Shown here: positions 44,071 through 53,090 of the stretch, one piece after another
Layout of the letters: each line of letters begins with the position of its first letter
How positions within the stretch are numbered: position 1 is the stretch's first letter
From: Bacillus fonticola
GTDB lineage: Bacteria > Bacillota > Bacilli > Bacillales > JC228
Length of the DNA: 64,000 nt
Assembly (NCBI RefSeq): GCF_012955605.1
Contig: NZ_CP052135.1
Span: 2,988,711 to 3,052,710 of the forward strand
Reading direction: 5' to 3'
Notes under the pieces: model-generated
Database searches by the model: none
What the model was told of the DNA's origin: nothing
The model's input: only the letters and a program-made list of their open reading frames with translations
Made by a program: the position numbers and the translations under genes

Positions 44071-45291
44071 ATGTGCGAAGAAAGAAGAATCAATTCAATG
44101 CTCAGGCAAAAACGACAAGTCGTGCTAATCGCTTTCATTACAGCGGTTTCCGTACTTGGGGATGCGATGTTCATTATCGTCTTGCCGTTATACTGGCAGA
44201 AATTCGGATTAACCGCCATTTGGCAAATTGGGGTGCTTCTAGCAGTAAATCGACTCATTCGACTACCGATCAATCCTGTGGTCGGGTGGTTTTATCGTCG
44301 GTACCAGCGTCGAACAGGTTTTTTATTTGCTGTGGTGTTGGCCATTGTGGCGACATTTTCATACGGAGTTCTACAAGGCTTCTGGCTTCTTCTTTTAATG
44401 AGAGCTATTTGGGGTGTAGCCTGGTCCTTTCTACGACTCGGGGGCTTCTTAACCGTTTTAGAAACGTCAGACGATACCAATCGGGGACACTACGTTGGAC
44501 TTTACAACGGACTTTGGGGAATTGGTGGACTCGTCGGGATGCTGGGTGGAGGGTTTCTTGTCGATCAAACATCCATCCTGTTTGTGACAACCACGTTTGC
44601 CATAATTGGACTTTTCGCTATCCCGGCAGTGTTTTTATCTATCCCGCTCACTGTTGATGATCAAACGGAAGAGAAAAAATCTGAAACCAAGAGCCCTTGG
44701 CTGACTCATCAGGTCATCGCCGTTTTACTTACAGGTTTGACGATGGGGTTTACAATCTTCGGTGTTTTTGCGGCAACGTTAGGGCAATTAATCGAGCGGC
44801 TCTATGTCAACGAATGGTCGACCGCACAAATTACGATTGGCGCTGCGACACTAGCTGGAATCATCCAAGCCATCCGGTGGGGTTGGGATCCATTTTTAGC
44901 ACCGACAATGGGAAAACGGCTCGATCAATCGAACAAGAAACATGTTTTCGCGTCGTTTGCGTTGTTCACAGGTGCTGTACTGTTTATATTCCTAGGCACA
45001 ACAAGCAGCCTACTATTTTTATTGCTAGGGTTGATCGCTTTCCAGCTCATCTCTACATTGTTTGTGACAGTTATAGATACGCTCGCTACATCGGTTGCAG
45101 CTACAACTGACCGTATCAAAATGATGACCGCCCATACGATTGTCGTTGATGTAGGGGCAGCACTCGGGCCACTGCTAGCATTTGTTGTTATTCAGTGGGG
45201 AAGTATTGCGGCGGTCTACCTCATTGCAGGGGGCTGGCTGCTTGTTCTCGGGTTATATTGGGTACTGCTGTTCCAATTACGAAGGGCATAG
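44071..45291 (+). CDS. MFS transporter
   Basis: About 406 residues and 12 predicted membrane segments. The MFS A-like motif is in the loop after segment 2 (GWFYRRYQRRTGFLFAVVLA), and GLYNGLWGIGGLVGMLGGGF marks segment 5. Probably an exporter of a small solute or drug. The start at 44071 has GGAG 8 nt upstream. It is divergent from the SgrR-like regulator with about 110 bp between the start codons. A perfect palindrome follows its stop codon. Confidence 0.88.
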   Translation: MCEERRINSMLRQKRQVVLIAFITAVSVLGDAMFIIVLPLYWQKFGLTAIWQIGVLLAVNRLIRLPINPVVGWFYRRYQRRTGFLFAVVLAIVATFSYGVLQGFWLLLLMRAIWGVAWSFLRLGGFLTVLETSDDTNRGHYVGLYNGLWGIGGLVGMLGGGFLVDQTSILFVTTTFAIIGLFAIPAVFLSIPLTVDDQTEEKKSETKSPWLTHQVIAVLLTGLTMGFTIFGVFAATLGQLIERLYVNEWSTAQITIGAATLAGIIQAIRWGWDPFLAPTMGKRLDQSNKKHVFASFALFTGAVLFIFLGTTSSLLFLLLGLIAFQLISTLFVTVIDTLATSVAATTDRIKMMTAHTIVVDVGAALGPLLAFVVIQWGSIAAVYLIAGGWLLVLGLYWVLLFQLRRA

Positions 45292-45328
45292 AAAAATTCG
45301 ACAGGTACCAGGTACCTGTCGAATTTTT
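45292..45328. terminator. Perfect 37-bp palindrome, bidirectional terminator
   Basis: AAAAATTCGACAGGTACC and its exact reverse complement meet at a single A; T tracts follow on both strands. It starts 1 bp after the MFS stop and ends 1 bp before the symporter stop, so it serves both convergent genes. Confidence 0.85.
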
Positions 45329-45329
45329 T

Positions 45330-46811
45330 CTATGAGACTTTTTCTTTTGCCTTTTCTTCCTTCTTTCTTTCCACCCAGTAGTCTGCATTGTCAATTCCGA
45401 GTTTTTCTGGATCAAAGACTGGGTCCAAGCCTTGTTTTTTCTGTGCCTCGTAATCTTTTAATGCCGTCAATGCTGGTTTTGCCAAGATTAGAATGGCGAC
45501 CAAGTTTAGCCAAACCATGAGACCGAGACCGATGTCTCCGAACACCCAAGCGTTTGCAGCGGTTTTGACAGAGCCGAAGTATACCGCTCCAACAAGTACA
45601 AGTTTTAATACAAACATGGCCCATTTATTGGATTTCCCACGGATTAGGTAGGCAACATTCGTTTCTGCCATGTAGTAGTATGCCATAATCGTAGTGAATG
45701 CAAAGAATAATAGGGAAATCGCTACAAATCCTGATCCGAAACCTGGTAACACTGATTCAACAGCTGCTTGTGTAAAATCTGCCGCTTCAAGACCTGGTAG
45801 ATTTTCAACAATCATCGTTCCATCAGGGGCTTCTGTATTGTACATTCCTGTGAAAATAATCATAAAGGCAGTCGCAGAACAGACTAACCATGTATCGATA
45901 TACACAGAGAAGGCTTGAACCAATCCTTGTTTAGCAGGATGGGACACTTCAGCGGCAGCAGCAGCATGCGGACCAGTTCCTTGCCCAGCCTCATTGGAAT
46001 AAAGCCCACGCTTTACTCCCCAAGAAATTGCCGCACCAAGGATTCCGCCAAAAGTTGCTTCAGCACCAAACGCACTGCTAAATATGAGTGAGATAACTGC
46101 AGGCAACTCAGTAACATTCATCGCAACAATAACGAGCGAAACGAGCACGTAAACGATGGCCATGAAAGGAACGACTACTTGTGCCACATTTGCAATTCGT
46201 CTCACTCCTCCAAATATGACAAGTGCTAGAACAATAGCAACCACAAGACCTGTAACCCACGTCGCTATACCAAATGCATTATCTATAGTCGATGCAATCG
46301 CATTCGCCTGTACTCCAGGCATGAGGAAACTTAATGCAATCACCGTGGCAATGGAGAACACGATTCCATACCACTTCCATCCAATTCCCTTTTCGATGTA
46401 ATAAGCAGGTCCCCCGCGATATTCACCGTCCTGCTTGACTTTGTAGATTTGGGCAAGCGTTGATTCTACGAAGGACGTACCTGCGCCAACAAAGGCAATC
46501 GCCCACATCCAAAAAACAGCACCGGGACCACCGAAGCCAATAGCCGTCGCTGTCCCCACAATATTACCTGTTCCAACTCGCCCCGATAGCGCAACCGCAA
46601 AGGCCTGGAAAGAAGAAATCCCCGCTTTAGAACTTTTACCCCCAAATAACTGTTTCACCATGTCCTTGATCAGTCGTAGTTGCAAGAACCTTGTTAGGAT
46701 TGAAAATAATAGCCCGACTCCAATAATAAAGATAATCATCGGTGTACTCCAAAGGATTCCATTGAACCAACCAGCCGCGTCAACCGTCAGCCAACTCCAT
46801 AAATCAGCCAT
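45330..46811 (-). CDS. Sodium:alanine symporter (AGCS family)
   Basis: About 493 residues with some 11 membrane segments. AGCS-family landmarks are GRVGTGNIVGTATAIGFGG, GVKRGLYSNEAGQGTGPHAA and AKQGLVQAFSVYIDTWLVC. It imports alanine or glycine with sodium. The start at 46811 has GGGGG 7 nt upstream. It is next to the peptide and asparagine degradation genes, which would suit amino-acid uptake, but it is a separate transcription unit. Confidence 0.93.
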   Translation of the reverse strand: MADLWSWLTVDAAGWFNGILWSTPMIIFIIGVGLLFSILTRFLQLRLIKDMVKQLFGGKSSKAGISSFQAFAVALSGRVGTGNIVGTATAIGFGGPGAVFWMWAIAFVGAGTSFVESTLAQIYKVKQDGEYRGGPAYYIEKGIGWKWYGIVFSIATVIALSFLMPGVQANAIASTIDNAFGIATWVTGLVVAIVLALVIFGGVRRIANVAQVVVPFMAIVYVLVSLVIVAMNVTELPAVISLIFSSAFGAEATFGGILGAAISWGVKRGLYSNEAGQGTGPHAAAAAEVSHPAKQGLVQAFSVYIDTWLVCSATAFMIIFTGMYNTEAPDGTMIVENLPGLEAADFTQAAVESVLPGFGSGFVAISLLFFAFTTIMAYYYMAETNVAYLIRGKSNKWAMFVLKLVLVGAVYFGSVKTAANAWVFGDIGLGLMVWLNLVAILILAKPALTALKDYEAQKKQGLDPVFDPEKLGIDNADYWVERKKEEKAKEKVS

Positions 46812-47066
46812 CCCTATTCCCCCTTTATTCATATTAAGAGATGTGGTCATTCTCCGGTTTACAAATTGTACTATAAGAACGAAAATAGAAAACGAGCTTG
46901 ACTCTTTACATCTCTCTAGGAAAGTATATCAAATAGTTGCTGGAAAATTCACTAAATAAATTTAAAAAGGCAAAAGATTGTCCTTGATTTTTGACAAGTG
47001 CGAAGGAAACGGAAAATTCAACAAATTTTCACTCAATCGAACAAATATTGGCTCAAACAAAACAAT

Positions 47067-48110
47067 CTATACCGTTGCTCCCTCACCAAATGGATACTGC
47101 TCAACAACTTGTCCATTTCTCCCTTTTGTCGTGACAGCTTGCGACAACGAGTTAAGAATCGCCTCTTCAGTTGCCTCGGCCGCACTGGTAAAGAGTTGAT
47201 TCATAATCGGATGACCCTCGCGTAACTGGGTTCTTGTTTCTAACATTTGATTGTGAGAGTGAGCAATTTTGTGGGCAGTTGAGAACGCAATCACAATATC
47301 TCCACTGCCGTGACCGAAATGACTACCTGTTCTTCCAAGTCCGATGCCACAACGCTTTGTGACTCTCACTAGCTGTCGGTCACTAAGGGGTGCGTTCGTT
47401 GCAAGCACAATCATAATGGAGCCATCAGACGTTTCGGATAAAGCCTTTACTCGTTCCTTATTTGACACACAATAACGAGGCTGCTGAAATTCTTCCTTTT
47501 TGCCAAAGTTACTAAGCACTAAACACCCTATTGTATATTCACCTACAACACGTGAAGACGATCCGATGCCACCTTTGTATCCGAAACAAACCATGCCTTT
47601 CCCCGCACCGATTGCCCCTTCTTCTGCAGTTTGGTCCGTTGCGTTCTGAATCGCTTCGATGGCATGCTCCGGTTTGACAGGGAAATGGCGAATCGAGTTT
47701 AAGTAGCTGTCATTGCACTCACCGACGACTACGTTCATCGTGCCAGTCGTATCGCCCACGTCTGGATTCCTCTCCAACATGTATTGCAAAGTGCCTTGCG
47801 TAACAGCCGGAACACCGAAAGTATTGGTGAGCATTATAGGCGACTCTAACACGCCGAGCTCGTTCAGCTGGACAAGCCCTGTCGTTTTGCCAAAACCATT
47901 AATCACGTAGCTCGCCGCCGTCACTTTTTCGGTAAACAGATTTCCTTCATGCGGTAAGATGGCTGTGACCCCTGTGCACGCGTACTCATCGCCATCTAAC
48001 GTATAATCGAGCGTAACATGACCTACCCGCACACCGTCTACGTCTGTAATGCAGTTTTTTGTACCGGTCGGAATGGTGCCGACGACGATTCCTCTATCTC
48101 TTACTTTCAC
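47067..48110 (-). CDS. P1 family peptidase (DmpA-like aminopeptidase)
   Basis: About 347 residues. N-terminal-nucleophile enzymes of this family self-cleave to expose a Ser or Thr and act as aminopeptidases or amidases. Visible features are DVDGVRVGHVTLDY, the substrate region TNTFGVPAVTQGTL, and GYKGGIGSSSRVV, where the autocatalytic Gly-Ser bond lies. AGTGAGGG abuts the ATG at 48116, so the GTG at 48110 (6 nt spacing) is the better start. It follows the asparaginase gene on the same strand with REP copy B2 between them. Confidence 0.88.
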   Translation of the reverse strand: MKVRDRGIVVGTIPTGTKNCITDVDGVRVGHVTLDYTLDGDEYACTGVTAILPHEGNLFTEKVTAASYVINGFGKTTGLVQLNELGVLESPIMLTNTFGVPAVTQGTLQYMLERNPDVGDTTGTMNVVVGECNDSYLNSIRHFPVKPEHAIEAIQNATDQTAEEGAIGAGKGMVCFGYKGGIGSSSRVVGEYTIGCLVLSNFGKKEEFQQPRYCVSNKERVKALSETSDGSIMIVLATNAPLSDRQLVRVTKRCGIGLGRTGSHFGHGSGDIVIAFSTAHKIAHSHNQMLETRTQLREGHPIMNQLFTSAAEATEEAILNSLSQAVTTKGRNGQVVEQYPFGEGATV

Positions 48111-48131
48111 TGCCATCCCTCACTTTTTTTC

Positions 48132-48174
48132 GGTGTCAGTCCCCCAACCCTTTAAAGCAGTGATGACTGACACC
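48132..48174. repeat. REP family B copy B2 (one arm decayed)
   Basis: GGTGTCAGTCCCCC at the left and ATGACTGACACC at the right with CTTTAAAGCAGTG between them; the right G-run is degenerate. Starts 4 bp beyond the asparaginase stop. Confidence 0.85.
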
Positions 48175-48177
48175 TCT

Positions 48178-49188
48178 TTACTTTTTCTTCAAAGTGAAAT
48201 TAGGTTGAATTACACCAATAGCGTCCTTCCGTGCATTCAGGACCGGTGCGTGCACATACTGCTGGAGTTGCTCATAAATACGTTCGTTCCCTATGCCTAG
48301 TTGTTTCAAAACTTCCATCATCGCCACGCTTGTCCCTCGTTTGTTGCCGTCCTCTACTTTAACTGCGATTCCGATCCCAGTCTCCGAGTCTCCTATGCAC
48401 TGAACCGCCTCTGCCCCTTCTTTTGCGACGATTCTGCCTTGGAATGCTCTCATTAAATCGGTATCAAAGCGGTTCGTCCCCCCGACTAGTTCTGGGTAGG
48501 TGGTCATCGCTTTGCGGATTCTCTCGAGCGTTTGGGCACGGAGTTCATCCTTCAAGGTAACAGGCTGGGCTAGACGTGCATATCCTAAAGCTGCATGAAA
48601 GAGAGGGAGACGATGAACCGGCACCCCGCACCCATCGACACTTATGCCAATCTCTTCTTTCGGAAAATCGCATACTGTCTCCACTGCATCTAAGATTCGT
48701 TGTTGATGCGGATGACTGAGTTCTCGATAAGAATCGAGGTCTTCTCCCCTGTGGGCAACAGCCGTCAGCATCCCCGTATGCTTACCAGAACAATTACTGT
48801 AGAGAGACGTAAGATCACCGCCACCTCGGATGAGTTCTTTATAACTTTCACCGTCAAACGGAATGTGTGTACCGCATTGAAGCGCTTTCTCAGGAAGCGT
48901 CACTCTACTCAAAATGTCGGTCACTCGACTTCTATGCATCTCTTCTCCATTATGAGACGAACAAATTAAAGCAAGATCCGCAACCTCATATTGAAACGCA
49001 TCTGCGGCCCCTGTTTCGATGACCGGTATCGCTTGAAATGGCTTCATAGACGAGCGCGGAAACGTTAACCGGTTAGGATCACCGTATGAATATATGAGAT
49101 TTCCATTTGTATCAACAACTGCCACATGGATGTTGTGTGTGCTTTCTATGTACTTGCCTCTGTAAACCGTGATTGCCTTCTCCATCAT
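48178..49188 (-). CDS. Asparaginase, class 3 (Rhizobium type)
   Basis: 336 residues, unrelated to the usual bacterial type I and II asparaginases. It shows the class 3 signatures PRSSMKPFQAIP (the Ser-x-x-Lys dyad, Ser46/Lys49), CSSHNGEE, NCSGKHTGML (zinc-site Cys and the following Lys) and SVDGCGVPVHRLPL. It hydrolyses asparagine to aspartate and ammonia. Two ATGs follow AAAGGGG, at 49188 and 49185; either is possible. It is followed by the P1 peptidase on the same strand. Confidence 0.88.
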   Translation of the reverse strand: MMEKAITVYRGKYIESTHNIHVAVVDTNGNLIYSYGDPNRLTFPRSSMKPFQAIPVIETGAADAFQYEVADLALICSSHNGEEMHRSRVTDILSRVTLPEKALQCGTHIPFDGESYKELIRGGGDLTSLYSNCSGKHTGMLTAVAHRGEDLDSYRELSHPHQQRILDAVETVCDFPKEEIGISVDGCGVPVHRLPLFHAALGYARLAQPVTLKDELRAQTLERIRKAMTTYPELVGGTNRFDTDLMRAFQGRIVAKEGAEAVQCIGDSETGIGIAVKVEDGNKRGTSVAMMEVLKQLGIGNERIYEQLQQYVHAPVLNARKDAIGVIQPNFTLKKK

Positions 49189-49210
49189 GTTTTCCCCTTT
49201 GATTGTTTGG

Positions 49211-49255
49211 GGTGTCAGACCCCCACTGCTTTAAAGCGGTGGGGGTCTGACACCC
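49211..49255. repeat. REP family B copy B3
   Basis: GGTGTCAGACCCCCACTGC, TTTAAA, then GCGGTGGGGGTCTGACACC: near-perfect stem of the A-type subfamily. A partial duplicate GACACCCAG follows at 49260. Between the asparaginase start and the protease stop. Confidence 0.95.
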
Positions 49256-49277
49256 AGTATGACACCCAGTACAAAAA

Positions 49278-50702
49278 CTATTGCAAAGCCTCAAACGCGT
49301 TCAAATGCCCGTTTCCGAAGTACTTTTTGTCTTGTCCTTTTACAGGGTCGACAGCTGTTTTGTATAGAAGGTCTTCAAGCTTTGATGGTTCCATTTTTCC
49401 ATACTTATCAACGAGTAATGCAGCCACTGCTGAAACCTTTGGAGTTGCCATAGAAGTACCAATTGACCAGTACCAACCACCCGTATTACTCGCACTTAAG
49501 TTGAACTCCGTTTCGAATAGGCGTTTTGCTAAATACTCTCCGAACCTACCTTCATTAACATATTGATCGTACAGTCTGGCATCTCCACCAACGGCTGCGA
49601 TATCAATAAATCCCGGCCCGTAGTTTGAGTAATTCGCTAGCACGTCATTTTGTCCAGTTGCCGAAACTGTCACAACACCAGGGAGCGTTCCAGGTACTTC
49701 AAACCCCGCACCAACAAAGTACAAACCATCCCCACCATAGGAAGCGTTCAAGAAATTCGTCACTTCGTTTTTGTTTGTCGCATTAATACCGTCATTACCT
49801 GCAGCAGCGACGACAAGGGATCCTTTCTCTGTTACATACTTTACGACACGCTTATAGGCTTTGAAATCGGCTACATCGTTTCCGAGCTTTTGTTTCTCAC
49901 CTGTTTCTGGATCGATGTAAAATGTTTGCCCTAGAACATCGAATCCACCTAGGCTCATTGAAATGACATCTACACCGTCATTTGCAGCCGCAATCATTGC
50001 TTTATAAATCCAAGCAGATTCTGCAGAACTCGTACCAAATACACGGTACGCACGAATTCCTGTGTCCGGTGCTACCCCTAACATCGCTCCGTTACCCGCG
50101 ATTGATCCGGCAACATGGCTACCGTGTCCGTTTTTATCATCAAATGCGTCTGGATCACCAGTTTCAGTAGGTTCAGTACCTTGGAAACCACCAGCCGGTA
50201 CAAAGTTTTTCGAGCCTGGTAATAAGTTACCCTCTAAATCAGGGTGATCACGGTCAATACCTGTGTCGATGATACCTACGACTACATCACGTGACCCCGT
50301 ACCAAGCTCATAGCTTGCACCGTTATTTGTGATACGTTGAATATCCCATTGTAGGTCCCAAAGTGCTGCATCAGCAGGATTTACAATGCTTTCTTCAATT
50401 TTTTCAGATTCTGGTAGATTCCAGGAAATTGATGGATTAGCTGCGCTCACACCACCCATTCCTTTTAATTCAGAGAATGAAGACGGTGAAGCTTTTACTT
50501 GCACAAAGCCAATTTCAGGGACAGAATACACGACTTCTCCACCCAGGCTTTTCACCTGCTCATCAAAGTCTTCAGGAATGTTGTTTGTGTTAAATAAAAC
50601 CGAATAGTATTCCGCTTGAGTAGTCGCGCTGACACCATTTACAACTGGTAAATAACTCATTAATAGTACAAAACTCACTACAATTGCAAAAAGCTTTTTC
50701 AT
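49278..50702 (-). CDS. Secreted subtilisin-family serine protease (S8)
   Basis: 474 residues. A Sec signal peptide covers residues 1-26 (MKKLFAIVVSFVLLMSYLPV then ending GVSA), followed by a propeptide to about residue 110. The catalytic domain has Asp146 (IIDTGIDRDHPDL), His193 (NGHGSHVAGS) and Ser417 (GTSMATPKVSAVAALL). A long insertion between His and Ser regions (FYIDPETGEKQKLGNDVADF) and no C-terminal extension make it a compact S8 enzyme. GAGGAGG precedes the ATG. It probably supplies extracellular peptides for the nearby peptidases. Confidence 0.93.
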   Translation of the reverse strand: MKKLFAIVVSFVLLMSYLPVVNGVSATTQAEYYSVLFNTNNIPEDFDEQVKSLGGEVVYSVPEIGFVQVKASPSSFSELKGMGGVSAANPSISWNLPESEKIEESIVNPADAALWDLQWDIQRITNNGASYELGTGSRDVVVGIIDTGIDRDHPDLEGNLLPGSKNFVPAGGFQGTEPTETGDPDAFDDKNGHGSHVAGSIAGNGAMLGVAPDTGIRAYRVFGTSSAESAWIYKAMIAAANDGVDVISMSLGGFDVLGQTFYIDPETGEKQKLGNDVADFKAYKRVVKYVTEKGSLVVAAAGNDGINATNKNEVTNFLNASYGGDGLYFVGAGFEVPGTLPGVVTVSATGQNDVLANYSNYGPGFIDIAAVGGDARLYDQYVNEGRFGEYLAKRLFETEFNLSASNTGGWYWSIGTSMATPKVSAVAALLVDKYGKMEPSKLEDLLYKTAVDPVKGQDKKYFGNGHLNAFEALQ

Positions 50703-50979
50703 CTTATTCCTCCTCGAAATGGTATTTTACGATTCACCCTTAAAAGGGCTGTTTCGCATACATTACTAATTAGCCATTCCACTATTCTTTTCCTTCAACA
50801 TGTGCACAACATATACTTACATGTTTCTAAAAAACAAGAGAGTTATTGTCATATTTCGGGGTATTAAGTCACCTAACTTGAACGAATCCCTTCCGTCTAA
50901 TATACAACCTAAACAAAAAAATGTACCATGTAAACAAGGTCTTTAGCATTAGAAAATCTATTCTATGAGGGATGTCAGT

Positions 50980-53034
50980 GTGACGAGATATTTATATGTG
51001 TTGTTGTTAGTCGTATTGTTCCTTCCTGGCTCAGAAGTAGGAGCTAATTACGATTTCCAACCCCAAAACGGCATCGTAGATTTAACGGGTTGGAACGAGG
51101 AAACGGATGCGGTATTTCCATTAAAAGGTCAATGGGAGCTGTACTGGGGTAAGTTACTAGAACCAACTGACTTTTCTTCCACCATATCTTTCAAGCCTTC
51201 ATACGTCATGGTTCCTAACCCATGGAGTACCTATGAAACTAAAAACCAAAACATTTCGAACAAGGGGTACGCTACATACCGACTACGAATTCAGCTACCT
51301 ACTATTCTTGAAGAACGAACGCTCGCTCTCCGTATACCAAGCATTGCCACCTCATATAAATTATGGATAAACAAGGAGTTGCAAGCTTCAAACGGAGTGG
51401 TTGGGAAAACTGCTGAGGAAATGGTTCCTACAAGTTATTCAAAAGTCATCTATTTTCAACCTGAATCTAATCAATTGGATGTCGTGATACAAGTTTCCAA
51501 TTTTGTTCAGCGTAAAGGGGGGATTTGGGATAGTCTTACCCTGGGAACAGAGGAACAATTGTCGTATCAGCAAAACATAAGTTATATGTATGAGATTTTT
51601 ATAGTAGGTAGCCTTTTAATTATGGCTTTCTTCTATTTATTTCACTATTTAACGAGAAGAAAAGAACGTGCTTCCTTATACTTTGGCGGTGTATGCGCAC
51701 TCATCGCTATTCGGACACTGTTTGTAGGACAAGGGACTGCCTACTATTTATTTCCTATGCTAAGTTGGGAAATTGGGGTGAAATTGGAGTATATCGCTCC
51801 GTTTGGTAGTCTGCTCTTATTAGTATTATTTATAAACTCTCAATACCCAGATCTCATGAAAATGTGGTTTGTGCGCCTCTTGCAGTGGAGTACAGGGATA
51901 CTTGTACTATTCGTTGTAGTGGTACCTGCAGTCGTTTACACTGAGGTGCTATTTTTATATTTTTATGGAATAGCAACTCCCACCATTCTTTACATTTTAT
52001 ATATTTACCTTTTAGCTGCCAAACAAAAAAGGGAAGGTTCACTCCTTAACCTAATCGGGCTAGGTTTTCTGAGTGCGACCATTATGAGTGATATCCTTTA
52101 CTATAGCTATTTAACAAACGTGGGGGATTTGATTCCTTTAGGGGTACTGATCTACTTATTTACTCAGTCAATCAATCTGGCGGTGAAGTATTCAAAGGCA
52201 TTTGCAAACGTAGAAAGGCTTTCCCGTGAACTATCTATCTTGAACGAGTCACTCGAAGAAAAAATTAAAGAAAGAACCGTAGATTTGCAAAGAATGAATT
52301 CGGAACTAGAACAAGCCAACCTAGAATTGTCGAGAAAAGAGGAGTTTAGGCAACGGCTTTTTGCCAATATTACACACGAGATTATGACTCCTCTTACGTC
52401 GCTAAAAGGATACATCATGGCGATTATTGACCGAATTGTTCCGAGTAATGATCCTAAATACTGGACCATTCTCAAAGACAAGACACTATTCCTGGAACAC
52501 ATGATGGAAGACCTATTCGAGTTAACCAAATTGGAAACAAGGCAAATCCCCTTCGACTTTGAAGATGTGGAAGTAATCCCTTATTTCCAACAGCTCTATC
52601 AAAAGTATGAGCTCCCGATCTGCCACAATGTGAATTTTACAGTACAAAACAATGTAGATACTAGAATACTCGGCAACATTGATTCTGTTCGAATTGAACA
52701 AGTCTTTTCTAACCTACTAAAAAACGCACAAAAATTTACTCCCCCCACAGGTACTATTACTGTTCGTTTAGAGATACAAAAGATAGACGATAAGAATGGG
52801 ATTGCAAAGGTGGAAATCGCAGATACAGGCAGTGGGATTTCAGATTCAGAGCTTGGGAATATTTTTGAACGCTATTACCGCAGTGCTACTATTAAAAGGA
52901 ACAAGAGCTCTGGTGTCGGATTGGGATTAGCTATCTGCAAAGAAATCATCGCCTATCACCACGGGACGATTGGGGCGGAAAGTGAAAAAGGAAAAGGAAG
53001 TACTTTTTATTTTAGTCTTCCGGTTCAATTTTAA
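50980..53034 (+). CDS. 7TMR-DISM sensor histidine kinase
   Basis: About 684 residues: a hydrophobic leader, an extracytoplasmic 7TMR-DISM carbohydrate-binding-like domain (FPLKGQWELYWGKLL, ATYRLRIQLP, SIATSYKLWINKELQ), seven membrane segments (about 205-410), a coiled coil, a HisKA domain with His466 in FANITHEIMTPLTSLKGY, and an ATPase domain (NLLKNAQKF, DTGSGI, GVGLGLAI). The residue after HEI is Met where most kinases have Arg. No response regulator is adjacent. The GTG at 50980 is preferred, with GAGGG 8 nt upstream; an ATG at 50965 has no site. REP copy B4 starts 1 bp after the stop. Confidence 0.88.
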   Translation: MTRYLYVLLLVVLFLPGSEVGANYDFQPQNGIVDLTGWNEETDAVFPLKGQWELYWGKLLEPTDFSSTISFKPSYVMVPNPWSTYETKNQNISNKGYATYRLRIQLPTILEERTLALRIPSIATSYKLWINKELQASNGVVGKTAEEMVPTSYSKVIYFQPESNQLDVVIQVSNFVQRKGGIWDSLTLGTEEQLSYQQNISYMYEIFIVGSLLIMAFFYLFHYLTRRKERASLYFGGVCALIAIRTLFVGQGTAYYLFPMLSWEIGVKLEYIAPFGSLLLLVLFINSQYPDLMKMWFVRLLQWSTGILVLFVVVVPAVVYTEVLFLYFYGIATPTILYILYIYLLAAKQKREGSLLNLIGLGFLSATIMSDILYYSYLTNVGDLIPLGVLIYLFTQSINLAVKYSKAFANVERLSRELSILNESLEEKIKERTVDLQRMNSELEQANLELSRKEEFRQRLFANITHEIMTPLTSLKGYIMAIIDRIVPSNDPKYWTILKDKTLFLEHMMEDLFELTKLETRQIPFDFEDVEVIPYFQQLYQKYELPICHNVNFTVQNNVDTRILGNIDSVRIEQVFSNLLKNAQKFTPPTGTITVRLEIQKIDDKNGIAKVEIADTGSGISDSELGNIFERYYRSATIKRNKSSGVGLGLAICKEIIAYHHGTIGAESEKGKGSTFYFSLPVQF

Positions 53035-53035
53035 A

Positions 53036-53088
53036 GGGGTGTCAGTCCCCCACCACGTTAAAGCGGTGGGGGACTGACACCCCTTTTT
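53036..53088. repeat. REP family B copy B4, acting as bidirectional terminator
   Basis: GGGGTGTCAGTCCCCCACC, ACGTTAAAG, CGGTGGGGGACTGACACCCC then TTTTTTG. A perfect T-type stem with a T tract, between convergent stop codons at 53034 and 53091. Confidence 0.95.
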
Positions 53089-53090
53089 TG

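Noticed and set aside
45292..45328. Additional REP family A copy, because TTCGACA and GGTACC occur
   Set aside because: The sequence is a perfect simple palindrome between two convergent stop codons and lacks the CGCCCCGAA core; it is better explained as a bidirectional terminator.
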